A stretch of 64,000 bases of DNA from Oncomelania hupensis (taxonomy: Eukaryota; Mollusca; Gastropoda; Littorinimorpha; Pomatiopsidae), in assembly GCA_036898135.1 (NCBI GenBank), contig CM072523.1:27629523-27693522 (forward strand), written 5' to 3'. A model generated the notes under the pieces. It worked only from the letters and a program-made list of their open reading frames with translations. It did no database searches and had not been told where the DNA came from. The position numbers and the translations under genes are program-made. The first letter of the stretch is position 1. The number at the start of each line of letters is the position of its first letter. Shown one piece after another: positions 21,405-33,028 of this stretch.

Positions 21405-23180
21405 CTATTAGTTACATACCTACAATAACACACATTGTCAATGAGTCTATGTCCACCGCTACTGTTCCTGCACCTTTCAAGACGGCAGTTGTCAAGCCAC
21501 TGCTAAAAAAGCCCAGCCTAAATCAGAATGAACTAAAAAAACTACAGACCAGTATCTAATCTATCATTTTTGTCCAAGGTTACAGAAAAGTTGGTACTGA
21601 AGCAGTTACTCTCATACTTGCAAAGCAACTCTCTTCTCAGTCCCCATCAGTCAGCCTATCGCACCTCTCATAGCACCGAGACAGCATTACTCAAAATCAC
21701 AGGTGACATTCTGCTTGCTCTGGACAAAGGCAACTTATCTCTTCTAACACTTCTTGATCTATCGGCTGCCTTTGACACTGTAGACCACAATATTCTGTTC
21801 GAAACTCTCGAGTCGCAGTTTGGAGTTTCAGGGAATGCCTTGGCCTGGTTCAAGTCATACCTCCAAGGTCGTACGCAAACTGTCAGCATTGCTGACGTGC
21901 TCTCAAAGAAGGAAAATTTGACTTATGGTGTGCCGCAGGGGTCAGTTCTTGGACCGATTCTCTTCGTGTTGTACACAAAGCCTTTGCTCGAACTGATTCA
22001 AAAACACGATGTAACTGTTGAAGCTTTTGCTGACGATACTCAGCTTTTAAAATCAAGTCTTCCGGTACAAATCGATACCAATGTCCAGACTGTACAGAAT
22101 TGCATTTCTAATGTCCGATCCTGGATGAAACAAAACAAGTTAAAGCTCAATGATGATAAAACAGAGGTTCTCCTGTTCAAAAAGACCAGAACTGCCTTAG
22201 CTTGCACCTTGCCCACCTCTGTAAGTGTAGAAGAGCATGAAATCTCTTTCTCTCAGTCGGCTAGAAATCTAGGCTTTTTTATGTCGAGTGACATGACGCT
22301 TGATTTCCATATTGCACAAGTTTGTAAATCAGCATATGCTGCCTTGCGTCAGATCAGCTCCATCCGCTGCTACTTAATCCTCAAGCAACCATCACCTTAG
22401 TCTGTGCTTTAGTCTTGTCTAGGCTAGACTATTGTAATGCCCTACTGGCTTCCTGCCCGAGTCATCTCATAGACAAACTTCAAAAAGTCCAGAATTGTGC
22501 TGCTAGGCTAGTCTTTAGGGCAAAAAAGCGCGATCACATCACTCCACTACTCCGTAAGCTTCATTGGCTACCACCCATAGAGGCCCGCATTAAATACAAA
22601 CTGTCCGTACTGTGCCACAATTTCTTCTCTGGAACCTGCCCTTCATATCTGTCAGATCTGCTGTCAGTCTATGTCCCTTCTCGCACTCTTCGCTCTTCTT
22701 CTGACTCTCGCACACTCTGCATTCAGAAAACCAACACCAAAATGTACGGAGAACGGGCATTCACCTATTGTGCACCCAGACAATGGAATACTCTTCCAGC
22801 CAACATCAGACACAAGAGGACCACACCCTCATTCAAGAAAGCTCTAAAATCTCACCTCTTCAAACTCTACTATCCTGACTAAATCCTTCATTCTATAGAC
22901 CCTAGCCGCAGCTCATATTTGTTCTGCTTTTGGCTATGCTTATGGATTTGCTGTGATTGTGATGACTTGTTTGCAGAAAGTTAACTTTATGTATTTTGTT
23001 TGATGTTGTGTGTTTGGTTTTATTTTATTTTATTTTTTCTCATTGTATAATTTCTAATGCAATATTGTAAGTTGTTTCATGTTTGTTTCTTTCCTTTCAT
23101 GTAAAGCGCTATGCGCTTGTCTATAAAAAGACAAGTAATAGCGCTATATAAATGTCCATTATTATTATTATATTACTACT
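21405..23180 (+). mobile_element. CR1/L2-like LINE, 5'-truncated, with 3'UTR and (ATT)n tail
   Basis: The reverse-transcriptase region of ORF2 is followed by about 230 bp of 3'UTR. It ends with 'taatagcgctatataaatg' and an ATT-rich tail at about 23155-23175. No endonuclease domain is recognisable upstream, so the copy is 5'-truncated. Confidence 0.85.
21441..22882 (+). pseudogene. LINE reverse transcriptase ORF with two frameshifts
   Basis: Three frames carry consecutive RT blocks. Frame one ends in PFKTAVVKPLLKKPSLNQNEL. Frame two (from about 21545) has LLDLSAAFDTVDHNIL (first catalytic Asp block), YGVPQGSVLGPILFVLY and FADDTQLLKSS (the F/YADD catalytic pair). Frame three (from about 22385) has LSRLDYCNALLASCP, LHWLPPIEARIKYKLSVLC and APRQWNTLPANIRH. 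The first shift is an extra A in an A7 run at 21535-21541. The second is a 1-nt loss near 22375-22380. The enzyme would copy the element's RNA at the nick, but this copy is dead. The motif order and C-terminal pattern fit CR1/L2/Rex-like clades; the exact clade is not assigned. Confidence 0.85.
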
Positions 23181-23969
23181 AATGTACTATTACTACTGCG
23201 GGCATAAAGAAAACATCACCCCATTCAAAATTCAGTTTGTGGACAGATAGGCTGATTAGTGGTAGACTTAAGGCTCACTTGTGGTCAGAGGGAGAAGAGA
23301 CTTATAACAAGGAAGATGAATGGAATGTAGTGTGCAGCGTCTGTGGAAGTTAAGGAAACATTTAACTGCATCGCAGCGCTACACTTAGTGTTCATGTGAT
23401 AAAATAATGTGCATGTTTTATTGTATTTTAGCGTGTATTGTTGTAATTGTTTTTGATGATCCGAAATTGTCACGCCTTGTAATTTATGGTGACAATAGAT
23501 ATATAACTTGAAGCTTGGCTAGTGATAAATTAACATGTCATGCCATACCGGAGTTAGGTCATGTGTTGAGCTACAAGTACAACTTATACATGTTTCAATA
23601 CAAATTGGGTTGACCACTGTTATCACTGGCTCACTTTAGATTGAAGATTTTAGCATCACTGCATGTTTACTCTGGTTTGCTTTTTAAAATGTTTCCTGGT
23701 GCTCTGTGAGAGGATAGGCCTATCGAATGCCGTTGCTTGTTTTAGTTGCACACACCTCTTAAAAATAATTATATTTCAAATTTGACTATCGGACTGGAGA
23801 GTGAAAATTCTACGGTAGCTTTACATAAATGTAAACTACTATGCATACAATTATACGTACCTTCGTATTGCTAAATAATTACACATTTGAATATATATTC
23901 GGTAGTGACACGCCCTTCTTCCAAAAACTAACTTCGCTTGATGATATCAAGGATTTTACATTCATAAAT
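23181..23969. other. gene-free stretch
   Basis: AT-rich sequence; no supported gene or repeat seen. Confidence 0.5.
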
Positions 23970-24241
23970 TTATGAAACTCCGATGGTATGGCCACGTCAC
24001 CAGATCATCAGGCCTCGCAAAGACTATTCTGCAAGGCACAGTGCAAGGAGGTAGAAGAAGAGGGAGACCGAAAAAGAGGTGGGAGGGCAACATTCGAGAA
24101 TGGACTGGTTTGACACTGAGCGAAGCCATCAGGGCTGCTGAGGACAGAGAAAGATGGAGTATGCTGGTTAAACGATCATCTGTGGTGCCCCTACGACCTT
24201 CGGGTTACGAGACAGGACAGTATAGGATAGGATAGGATAGG
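23970..24241 (+). mobile_element. LINE 3' fragment, (TAGGA)n family, copy c
   Basis: An 87-codon open frame carries MKLRWYGHVTRSSGLAKTIL, GRRRGRPKKRWEGNIREW and LSEAIRAAEDRERWSMLVK. These are the last blocks of the ORF, and it ends in 'ataggataggataggatagg'. It is a very short 5'-truncated copy. Confidence 0.9.
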
Positions 24242-26218
24242 AAATTTATGTAAAATCCTAGGCAATAAAACAATGTTTAAGTTTTACCGTATTATGTTTA
24301 AGTTTACATATATCATCCGATCCCCACAAAAGTTTAAACAGAAAATACCACTCACATGCAGCAAATTCAGACAGTTTCAACATCATTTTACTGTGTAACA
24401 GTGCTTGTACGGGTAAACAGTGCGATATGGGCTGACCGCCCGTAGGCTGTAGTCATTTCGAATCAAATTATCTGTCGTCTGCTACGGTCACACTCACAGG
24501 TGTTGTCTGCACAAACCTTTCGCTTCCAGTTTGAAAATAACATCATTTTAGCTCATACAATCAAAGAAACAAAGGTGCCTACTTACGTGCCTTCTACGTT
24601 GTAAAATTCCCGAAGGTTTACAGTAAATAACGGATAAAACGGTAAATTTCCCTGGGTCCTCTGTACACAAACGTTTTCCAGGTAACCAAGTGTACGTTTT
24701 CCTCTTCGAACAACACTTCTTGAAACTCCCTCGCTATCACGGGTGACGCGAATGTCAGCGCATCCCATTGGCGGTTTATTTTCAGAGCAGCCAATGAGAA
24801 GGTACAAAGGTGACGAAGCACAATTATTATGGAGGCTGTCGTCTTGAATGGGCCCTCATCCATGTATCTTTTGAAACATTGTTTAGCAGACAAATGAATG
24901 TTTTGCTTGAAAAATAAAATTAAGGTTGCATTTGCAGGCACAGTTACACACAATCATTAACAGACTGACTTCTTCTGGAATACTGAGATTTCTTACCCTA
25001 CTGCAAAGGGCAAAGTGGCAGAGCAGTCTTATTCAAGGGACACAACTACTGATTCGCATATATTGAACTGCCAACGCTATAGTTAAAGATTGCTTCCCTT
25101 GAAATTGACTTCTGACTAGTTAAAGATTGCTTCCCTTGAAATTGACTTCTGACTTGAAATTGACTTCTGACCCGTTCCACTGAATTTCATTTTACGGAAT
25201 GGTCTCCTAATCTCTGAATCTAATCTTTGAAAATGGGCGCAGTCTTTATTTTGGATTTGTTCCTTTTACTCCCGTCAGATCAATTTTCACAATCAACCCA
25301 AACGATGGCTATTCAAGTCACGTTCCTCGGAAATCAAAATGGTGGCGCTTAGTGTTTAGAATAGTGCAAATTCTTAGTCAACTTGTGAATCGGTCATTCA
25401 CATATCTGGAGACCGTTCTTAGCATAATTTTGCTCCAATCGATTTTGATATTGGTTTATTTATTTCATGCAATGACTTTTCACTACAGGGATTTTAGACT
25501 ATGTGAGAGAGGTTGGAGGGGGGAAGGGGAAGGGGAGGGTAAAGGGGTGGGGTATGAGAGGTGGAGGGAATTTGAAGATATGTAACGTGTAACTAAATGT
25601 AACTATTTAACATCCCATTGCACTGCTACATATGAAAGACACATTCTTGTGATTTACTCCAAAGGGAAAGAATAATGTTATCGATGTATTCTATGTCATT
25701 GGTATATAAAGTGAACATCATATCAGTGAGGGAAGGTACAGCAGCCGGAGATAAGGCAAATGCAGAGATCTATATACGGTCTCTGGGCAAAGGCTACTTT
25801 CGAATTCGAGTAAAACACGTTAGTAATTGTCCAAACCTACACTTTCTTTACTGTAGAGCATAACAGGACTAGCTTTTAAAGCCAAGATATAATTTGACAG
25901 TAAACTAGATACAGGTGTTAAAAAAAATTTAATTTAAAAAAATTAAAAAAATAAAAGTAAAAACAGGGTTAGTGCTTGGGCTACTTTCGAGTAAAGTAGA
26001 GAACAGTTCCAGAATTCGAGTTACAGAGTTCTTTGTACACCACTTCAAACTTGAAGAAAGGGGACACTACCTGTTTCATTTTCCTGTGAATTTAACACAT
26101 CCAATAGATTTGTCTCCCATCTACCCACAACGTGAAAATTATTTATATTGGTTTGGAGATTTTCTGGCTGCTAAGCCATGGGATGGGGAGGGAGGGGGGG
26201 AGGGGATGTATAATAAAT
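24242..26218. other. gene-free stretch
   Basis: No supported gene. A 39-bp block ('agttaaagattgcttccctt' and following) is tandemly duplicated at about 25082-25155. 24690-24850 is less AT-rich and has CCAAT-like words ('cccattggcgg', 'gccaatgaga'), but I could not tie it to a transcript. Confidence 0.5.
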
Positions 26219-27440
26219 CCATAATCCTATCCTATCCCATAACTCGAAGGTCGTTGGGGCACCCCAGATGATCGTTTAACCAGCGTACTCCATCTTTCTC
26301 TGTCCTCAGCAATCCTCATGGTATCGCTCAGTGTCAAGTCAGTCCATTCTCGAATGTTGTCCTCCCACTTCCTTTTCTGTCTCCCTCATCTTCTGCCTCT
26401 TTGAACCATGCCTTGAAGGATTGTCTTTGCAAGGCCTGATGCTGTGGTGACGTGGCCATACCATTGGAGTTTCATTTTCTTCACCACTATGAGCATGTCA
26501 CTGTGTTCTCCAATTACTTGTGTGATGGTCTGTCGGACTTCGTCGTTGGTGATGTGCTGGGTATAGGAAATGCCCAGAAGTCTCCTGTATAGCACCTCAT
26601 CTCCATGCTTTGATTTCTTCGTTGTAGGTCTGCTGTGAGGGTCCATGTTTCGCAAGCGTATATGAAGATGGAGATGACAAGGGAGCGCAGCAGCCTTATC
26701 TTGGAGTGTAGATTGATGGTCCTGTCTTTCCAAATGGGCTTCAGGGCTGCAGTTGTTTGTGCGATCATGGAGATGACTTCGTGTCGGGACCCATTGTTTG
26801 ATACAATGTCTCCTAAATATTTGAAGCTATGCACTGTGTTGAGGGACTGGCCTTGGACTTTGATATTCGTGTTGATTCCATTGGTGTTGTTGGTCATCAT
26901 TTTGGTCTTCTCTGCTCTTATTTCCCTTCCATATGCTCTGGAGGTGATGTTTAGCCTCCGTACCAGCTGTTCAAGTTCTTGTTCCTCTCCAGCCAATCCA
27001 TCAATGCCATCCGCAAAAAGGAGGTTGGAGATTGCTCTATACCCCCTATATTGACTGTGCCTTCTTGATCGGCAAGGTCATCTGACATGATGCGCCGAAG
27101 ATGTTGAAGAGTGTTGGAGAGAGTAGGCTTAGATATCCTTGACGCACGCCGATTGTTGTTCTGAACCAGTTCCCGATAGCGCTATTGTGGAGGACTGCAC
27201 TGGTAGCCTCGTCAATCGTCATACAGGCTTTTGATGATTTTAATAATGTTAGGGCTGATGTTGTACATTCTCATGGTTGCCCACAGAGTTGCATGCCAGA
27301 CTTGGTCAAACGATTTCTTGAAGTCTACAAACACATGGTATAGATGTTGTTGTGCTGTAGGTATTTCTGGCAGATTATTCTGAGATTGAAAATCTGTTCA
27401 GTGGTACTTCGCCCTTCCCTGAATCCAGCTTGTTCGTATA
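26219..27440 (-). mobile_element. LINE copy d, (TAGGA)n family, 5'-truncated
   Basis: The minus-strand translation gives AGEEQELEQLVRRLN, SFKYLGDIVSNNGSR, LLRSLVISIFIYACETWTL and WYGHVT in order, split by frameshifts. Upstream RT sequence continues to about 27440. The 3' end on this strand reads into TAGGAT-type repeats at 26219-26236. The 5' end abuts a long GAA/CAA array. Confidence 0.85.
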
Positions 27441-27494
27441 ATGTTTACCTACGAATTATAAATTCTAGTAGCTTTCGACAAATGTCTATCGGGT

Positions 27495-27648
27495 GAAGAA
27501 GAAGAAAAAGAAGAAGAAGAAGAAGAAGAAGAAGAAGAAGAAGAAGAAGAAGAAGAAGAAGAAGAAGAAGAAGAAGAACAACAACAACAACAACAACAAC
27601 AACAACGACAAGAAGAAGAAGAAGAAGAAGAAGAAGAAGAAGAAGAAG

Positions 27649-27716
<68 letters not shown>

Positions 27717-27808
27717 CGACAAGAAGAAGAAGAAGAAGAAGAAGAAGAAGAAGAAGAAGAAGAAGAACGACGACAACAACAACAACAACAACAGCAACAA
27801 CAGCAACA
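27495..27808. repeat. alternating (GAA)n and (CAA)n microsatellite blocks
   Basis: Order: GAA block 27495-27577, CAA 27578-27608, GAA 27609-27649, CAA 27650-27718, GAA 27721-27768, CAA 27776-27808. Junctions carry 'acgac' or 'cgacgac'. All six frames through it are open homopolymers and none is coding. Confidence 0.95.
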
Positions 27809-28643
27809 AGAAGCAGAAGATGCATTCACCCAAATACTTGTATAACCTTTGATTCACATTATCCTTTTTCGAACAGTTTTAATTTTGAAAGTGTCCATCC
27901 CAAAAGCGTTTCGGGGCCGAAGCTAATGAGAGAGTTCCAGATGGAAGGTCAGTGAAGGTAAAAGTTCAGTGGCTGGCTGATAAGAGTTTGGAACGAGGTA
28001 GGTTGAGAGTTAAAAGAAAATGAAATTGGAATGTAGTGTACAAATAGGGGTAGGGGTGGGGCTGGGAAGAGAGAGAGAAAAAAAAAAGATAAATAGGAAC
28101 CTTTTTCCTCGAATACAATAATTTTGTGTCTGAGGAAGTTTAGCTTGTAAAAAAATGATTTGGTTTACATATAGAGGATTACACAGCTAGTATTCGTTAG
28201 CACAAAACAAGTTAAAGTTCGCCAATTTTATATTCCTTGGCCACTCACAGAGACACAGAAAATAAACGATCGTTCGAGGGGTGGCGATCAATATAGATCG
28301 GCCCAATCGCCTCCTAAGAGAGGGGTGTTCTAATTTATTAATCTCGCCACCCTTTCAAAAGGTTCAAGACATCATTCAAGGCTGATCATCTCCATATTAT
28401 TATGCTAATGCATATTGAACTGCCAAATATGCGGGTGAACTCCCTTTGAACATTACAAAGGCTAATTAGAACACAGAAAGAAGGGAACATTAAGGGAAAC
28501 TCAGGGAAGGAAAAAAAAAAGAAAAAAAAAGATCACGTCATAACTGAATGAGGTCATCGCGTTCTCGACACCATAGAATACAAGTTTCTGGGTCTCTGCT
28601 AGCAGTTTCTGGGTCTTCACTTTGACAGACAACAAAGACAACA
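27809..28643. other. upstream region of the claudin-like gene
   Basis: I see no other gene. The last 100-150 bp (28520-28643) probably include the 5'UTR, since the ATG at 28644 follows without an obvious acceptor. No TATA-like element stands out. Confidence 0.45.
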
Positions 28644-28872
28644 ATGTCGCTAAAGGACAAGCCGTGCATGTACAGTGTAGGGTTTGCACTGTACTTTCTC
28701 TCCTTGATCTGTTTCGCCCTCTCCCTGTGCCTCCCTGGCCAGTGGATCAGTGACCAAGACAACAAAAGTTCAAAATCTTCGCAAGGCTTGAACTTCTATG
28801 ATGTTGGAGTCAAAATATGCTATGGCAGCCACAACAACCCCAATTGGAAGTGCCTCGACAACAAGGACTGGG
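28644..28872 (+). CDS. claudin/PMP22-like four-membrane-segment protein, exon 1
   Basis: The exon encodes residues 1-76 and one base of codon 77, ending at donor GGG|GTAATA (phase 1). Residues 10-31 are a hydrophobic first membrane segment (YSVGFALYFLSLICFALSLC). The first extracellular loop follows: a Trp at 34, then two cysteines at 59 and 70 (C-x10-C). Spacing of Trp and the Cys pair fits the claudin/PMP22 superfamily. The usual GLW before the first Cys is replaced by VGV, so this is a divergent member. Known relatives organise cell-cell contacts or act as accessory membrane subunits; the specific role here is unknown. ATG 28644 is chosen because it opens directly before the membrane segment. 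Confidence 0.7.
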
Positions 28873-29689
28873 GTAATAGTTATTTATTGTTATTTTATAC
28901 CCCACCCTTAACGCATCATGCATAGCTCCCACCCACACTCTCTTCCAAAAAGGTGTATAACACACAAGATGCAGTTTCATTATTGTTCTTTTTGTTGTTC
29001 TAATGGCATGAAGCCTTTAGTTAGGATTCATAGACGTGCAATTAAAATGGTTATCAGCGTTCCCGACAGTAGTGCGTCAATTACGCACAAAATATAAAAA
29101 ATGACGCAGAAAAATTTGCATGTGTGCGTCCTACACATTTTTTTCGAATCGCTGAAGTCAAAAGTACGACCAACGAGTGGCGAACTAATTCACGGCATAA
29201 TCAGAATCAGAACCACACTGATACTGCCATTGCAGACGATTAAAGATTGTTAAAGAACCCAGAAGCTGTTGTGCAGGGTGCTCTGAAGGAGTTTGCAGCA
29301 ACCAAGCGACTCAGGCTTAAATAAACATGTAATACATGTTTTATTTTTTTGGTTTTATATGATTATGATAACTAATGTGACGCTTTAACAGAGTAAAAAA
29401 AAAAAAAGAAAAAAAAGTGAGGCTTGGACTTGTTTTTACATTTCTTTTTCCGATTTGGGGACTCTCAAAATTTGCACAAGGACTCTTAAAATTGTATACC
29501 TGGGAGTCCCAAGGACTCTCATTTTTTGTGTTGTAGGGAACACTGGGTTATTCTGAAAAACAAAATCTGTCCAAATAATTATGAAAAGATCAACGTATTA
29601 CCTCTTGTCCAAAGATTAAAATTTAATAAATGAATTTTTATGCACAAGATGCTTTCTGGTAATGCACCCCCACATCTTTCTTCTTCTTT

Positions 29690-30160
29690 TTTTTTTTTGT
29701 AGGAAAACTACCAGATTTTCTAACAAGCTAAATATTCCTTTTCCGAGAATTGATCTGTTTAAAACCAGACTGTCATATCCAGGTTCCACTTTATGGAATA
29801 ACTTTCCAGGCGTTCTTCGTAGTTCATTCACTGAATACCCATCCTTTAGAAAACATCTTTTACAACACATTAAAACTTAGTTACATAAAATTGGAGTTCT
29901 ACATTAATAACGTTCATTAGATTGTTTTCAATATGTTGTGCGTGCGTATATGTACATGTGTGTGTATATGTGTGCACAGATCTGGATTGTATTGTTACAT
30001 TATGATATTATTGTTCTAAAGGTATTTGTTATACTAATTGTTATTGTTACAAGCCCCAAGAGCAAGATGTAAAAAAGCACACCCAGTGCTTACTCTTTAA
30101 CCCTTGTTAAATAAAATTGTTATCTTATCTTATACTATCTCATCTTGTCTTATGTTGTAG
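29690..30160 (+). mobile_element. LINE 3' end, CR1/jockey-like, TATCT-type tail
   Basis: A frame ending at 29880 contains FSNKLNIPFPRIDLFKTRL followed by SYPGSTLWNNFPGVLRS and a short tail. This is the classic C-terminal block of CR1-like reverse-transcriptase ORFs. About 240 bp of 3'UTR follow, with 'aaataaaattgttatcttat' at the end and a TATCT/TCTTA repeat tail to about 30160. The pyrimidine run and 'tag' at 29687-29701 mimic an acceptor, but the protein is LINE-derived. Confidence 0.75.
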
Positions 30161-30179
30161 AAGGGTGAATCAGAATGAG

Positions 30180-30331
30180 AGTACGCGCTGTGTTTTTTTA
30201 GAAAGTGACGTCTTTGGGATTTGACGTGCTCTGTGACGTAGGGTGGAGCCGGTTGGAATTTTGTGAACAGTGACGGATTGACTGTGGAAACTGACGATTT
30301 TTACGAAAACAGTAGATAGTTAGATTAGACA
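30180..30331 (+). promoter_or_regulatory. cluster of CRE-like TGACG words ahead of a consensus splice donor
   Basis: Within 150 bp there are TGACGTC, TGACGTG, TGACGTA and several TGACG/TGACGA words. These are followed by 'gacag|gtaagtg' at 30331/30332, a near-perfect donor. It lies inside the claudin-like intron in sense orientation. It could be an alternative promoter and first non-coding exon, or repeat-derived; nothing else supports transcription. Confidence 0.25.
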
Positions 30332-30480
30332 GGTAAGTGTGTTTTATACTGTTAGAGCCCCAATGTATTGCAAATATATGTATGGTTTATTGTATCTTGA
30401 GTGAATGAGAGTGCGAAGAGGGTGCATGACGCATGACAGTGGCGAGAATGGAGATCCCGTGTGCTTCTTAGTAGTAGCAG

Positions 30481-30510
30481 CAAAGAATATGGGTATACCC
30501 ATATTCTTTG
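30481..30510. repeat. perfect 30-bp palindrome
   Basis: Each half is 'caaagaatatgggta' read towards the centre, and the two halves are exact reverse complements with no spacer. Confidence 0.95.
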
Positions 30511-31071
30511 GTAGTACATGTAGTAGCACATAGGCCTACTATACCCAGACGAAAAACTCCCGTCATTTTGTTTTGCCTTTTATAAGAGTTGCGTCCCTTG
30601 AAAATGGGATAGGAGCCATATTGTGAAAGTGAAGCGCATAGCAGGAGAGAATCACTGTGTGGCACCGAATAGCAGCAACAATGTGTACATTTTCATTTGC
30701 AAAGAGAAATCTTTATTTCGTTATCCGCATAACGAATCAAGTTATGTGTGATACTTACGTATAATTGCATGCTATTTGCAAAATGTTTATCTATGCAAAA
30801 AGCCTACGCACACAAGAAAAAAAGTGGATGAACTCCTTTGAATGTTTAAAAAAAAAACAATTTTTTTGCTGCGATTTGTTAAAACAAAAATGACCGGATT
30901 TGTTTAAATAATATTTTTAAAAATATTTAGGCGTTGCTACTTTATGCAGTTTTTTTTCTCCCAAAACACAAATCAGGGGCGGATTATGGGGGGGGACCAA
31001 GGAAGCACGGACCCCCCCCCCCCACCTTCCCCTCCCCGTCACCTCGGGCAAAAGAAAGAATATATATATAT

Positions 31072-32145
31072 TTAGTGGCACCACAGATGATCGTTTAACC
31101 AGCGTAATCCATCTTTCTCTGTCCTCAGCAATTCTGATTGTTTCGCTCAGTGTCAAAATAGTCCAGAATGTTGTCCTCCCACCTCGTTTTCGGTCTCCCT
31201 CTTCTTGTACCTCCTTGCACTGTGCCTTGCAGGATGGTCTTTGCAAGACATGATGATCTGGTGACGTGGCCATACCATTGGGGTTTCCTTTTTTTCACCA
31301 CTGAGCAGGTCATCGTGTTGTCCAATGGCTTGTGGGGTGGCCTGTCGGACTTCGTCGTTGGTGATGTGCTGGGTATAGGAAATGCCCAGAAGTCTTCTGT
31401 AGCACCTCATCTCCATGCTTTGTATTCTTCGTTGGAGATCTGCTGTGAGGGTCCATGCTTCGCAAGCATATAGGAAGATGGAAATGACAAGGGAGCGCAG
31501 CAGTCTTACTTTGGAATGTAGACTGATGGTCCTGTCTTTCCAAATTGGCTTCAACCTCGCCAGTAGTTGTTTGTGCGATCCTGGAGAGGACTTCCTATCG
31601 GGACCCATTGTCTGATACAATGGCTCCTAAATATTTGAAGCTATGTATTGTTTTGAGGGATTGGCCTTGGACTTTGATGTCCGTGTTGATGCCATTCGTG
31701 TTGTTGGTCATCATTTTGGTCTTCTCTGCACTTATTTCCATTCCATAGGTTCTGGAGGTGGTGTCAAGCCTCTGTACCAGCTGTTCAAGTTCTTGTTCCT
31801 CTCCAGCCAATCCATCAATGCCATCCGCCAAACGAAGGTTGTAGATTGCTCTTCCCCCTATGCTGACTGTGCCTTCGTGATCTGCAAGGGCATCTGACAT
31901 GATGCGCTCTAGGAAGATGTTGAAGAGTGTTGGAGAGAGTAGGCATCCCTGACGCACACCGATTGTTGTTCTGAACCAGTTTCCGATGGCGCTGATGTGG
32001 AGGACTGCACTGGTAGCCTTGTCATACAGGCTTTTGATGACTTCAATAATGTTAGGGCTGATGTTGTACACTCTCATGGTTGCCCACAGATCTGCATGCC
32101 AGACTCGGTCAAACGCCTTTTTGAAGTCTACGAACACATGATATA
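31072..32145 (-). mobile_element. LINE copy e, (TAGGA)n family, tail missing
   Basis: The longest intact stretch of this family's RT lies here, with frames on the minus strand at 32137-31595 and 31620-31153. In order it shows MFVDFKKAFDRVWHADLW (first catalytic Asp block), RTTIGVRQGCLLSPTLFNIF, LRLADGIDGLAGEEQEL, SFKYLGAIVSDNGSR and LLGISYTQHITNDEV. Notably the usual F/YADD is LADG, so one catalytic Asp is lost. Unlike its siblings it stops before the TAGGA tail and abuts an ATATAT run at about 31060-31071. Confidence 0.85.
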
Positions 32146-32505
32146 AACTGCAAGAATGGTCAGAGACACATGATCATCATTATGTGTCTTTGACCATTCT
32201 TGCAATTTGTTGAAATCACTTTGAATAGCGCTGCTATTAAATGAGGAATCATATACCTTGGTATCATCGGCAACAATTTTGCATGTGCTACTTGCCACCT
32301 CTGGCAAATCATTAATAAATACGGTGAAAAGTACTGGTCCGATTATACTTCCCTGTGATATGCCGCTTAATACCTCTTTATGAGATGAATATTCCGTCCG
32401 ACCCTAACTCTTTGTCGATTACTCAGAAATGTTTTTATCCATTTAAGGACATTACCAGTAATCTCATACGCTTTCAACTTTAGAAGTAACCATGTGTTTA
32501 CCTTA
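32146..32505 (-). mobile_element. RT fragment of a third LINE family
   Basis: The minus-strand translation gives LLLKLKAYEITGNVLKWIKT and SNRQRVRVG. After a frame break come IIGPVLFTVFINDLPEVASS and IVADDTKVYDSSFN (ADD catalytic motif), then LQEWSKTHN. This is the central RT palm of a CR1/jockey-type LINE and is clearly different from the neighbouring copy. Its 3'-ward edge ends in an imperfect inverted repeat at the junction with that copy. Confidence 0.75.
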
Positions 32506-32589
32506 TATTGTCTGTATTCTCCGATCACTTCTTCCTTCTGCAGATCTGCGTTTTTCCTCTTTCTGTGTATCTTGGATCGTTGTTATCAT

Positions 32590-32615
32590 CACCGTCGTCA
32601 TCATCATCATCATCG

Positions 32616-32685
<70 letters not shown>

Positions 32686-32889
32686 TGTTGTCGTGGTCAT
32701 CCTCCTACTCTTTCTGTACCTTCTCCTTATTATTATCATCAGTATTATCCTTCTTACCCTCCTCCTCCTCCTCAGCACCATCCTTTTTCTCCTGTCTCTT
32801 TCTTCCATCATCATCTCCATCACCATCATCATTATCATCATCATTATCATCATCATCATCATTATCATCACCATCATCATTATGATGTT

Positions 32890-32940
<51 letters not shown>

Positions 32941-33012
32941 GTCCTCCTCATCCTCGTCCTCTTCCTCATCATCATCAGCATCGTCATCATCTTCATGATC
33001 GTCATCATCATC
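32590..33012. repeat. (TCA)n/(ATC)n-dominated tract
   Basis: Nearly pure TCA at 32600-32685 and 32884-32940, with TCC/TCT-rich degenerate sequence between. Long poly-Ser, poly-His and poly-Ile frames here are artefacts. Confidence 0.9.
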
Positions 33013-33028
33013 CTGTCAATTATTCCAG

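Larger units (their letters stand above)
28873..33028 (+). other. intron 1 of the claudin-like gene (4.2 kb, transposon-laden)
   Basis: The intron holds LINE fragments of three families (29.69-30.16 kb, 31.07-32.14 kb antisense, 32.14-32.51 kb antisense) and a long (TCA)n region (32.59-33.00 kb) running almost into the acceptor. Unexplained parts: 28873-29690 and 30332-31070 are AT-rich with no gene seen. Confidence 0.6.

Noticed and set aside
24583..24953. Two overlapping minus-strand frames of 74 and 111 codons
   Set aside because: No domain, no splice context and no way to choose between frames.
27445..27857. Overlapping frames of 119-126 codons on both strands
   Set aside because: They translate only to homopolymer blocks (Leu, Val, Ser, Cys, Phe, Lys, Asn) and come entirely from the GAA/CAA microsatellite.
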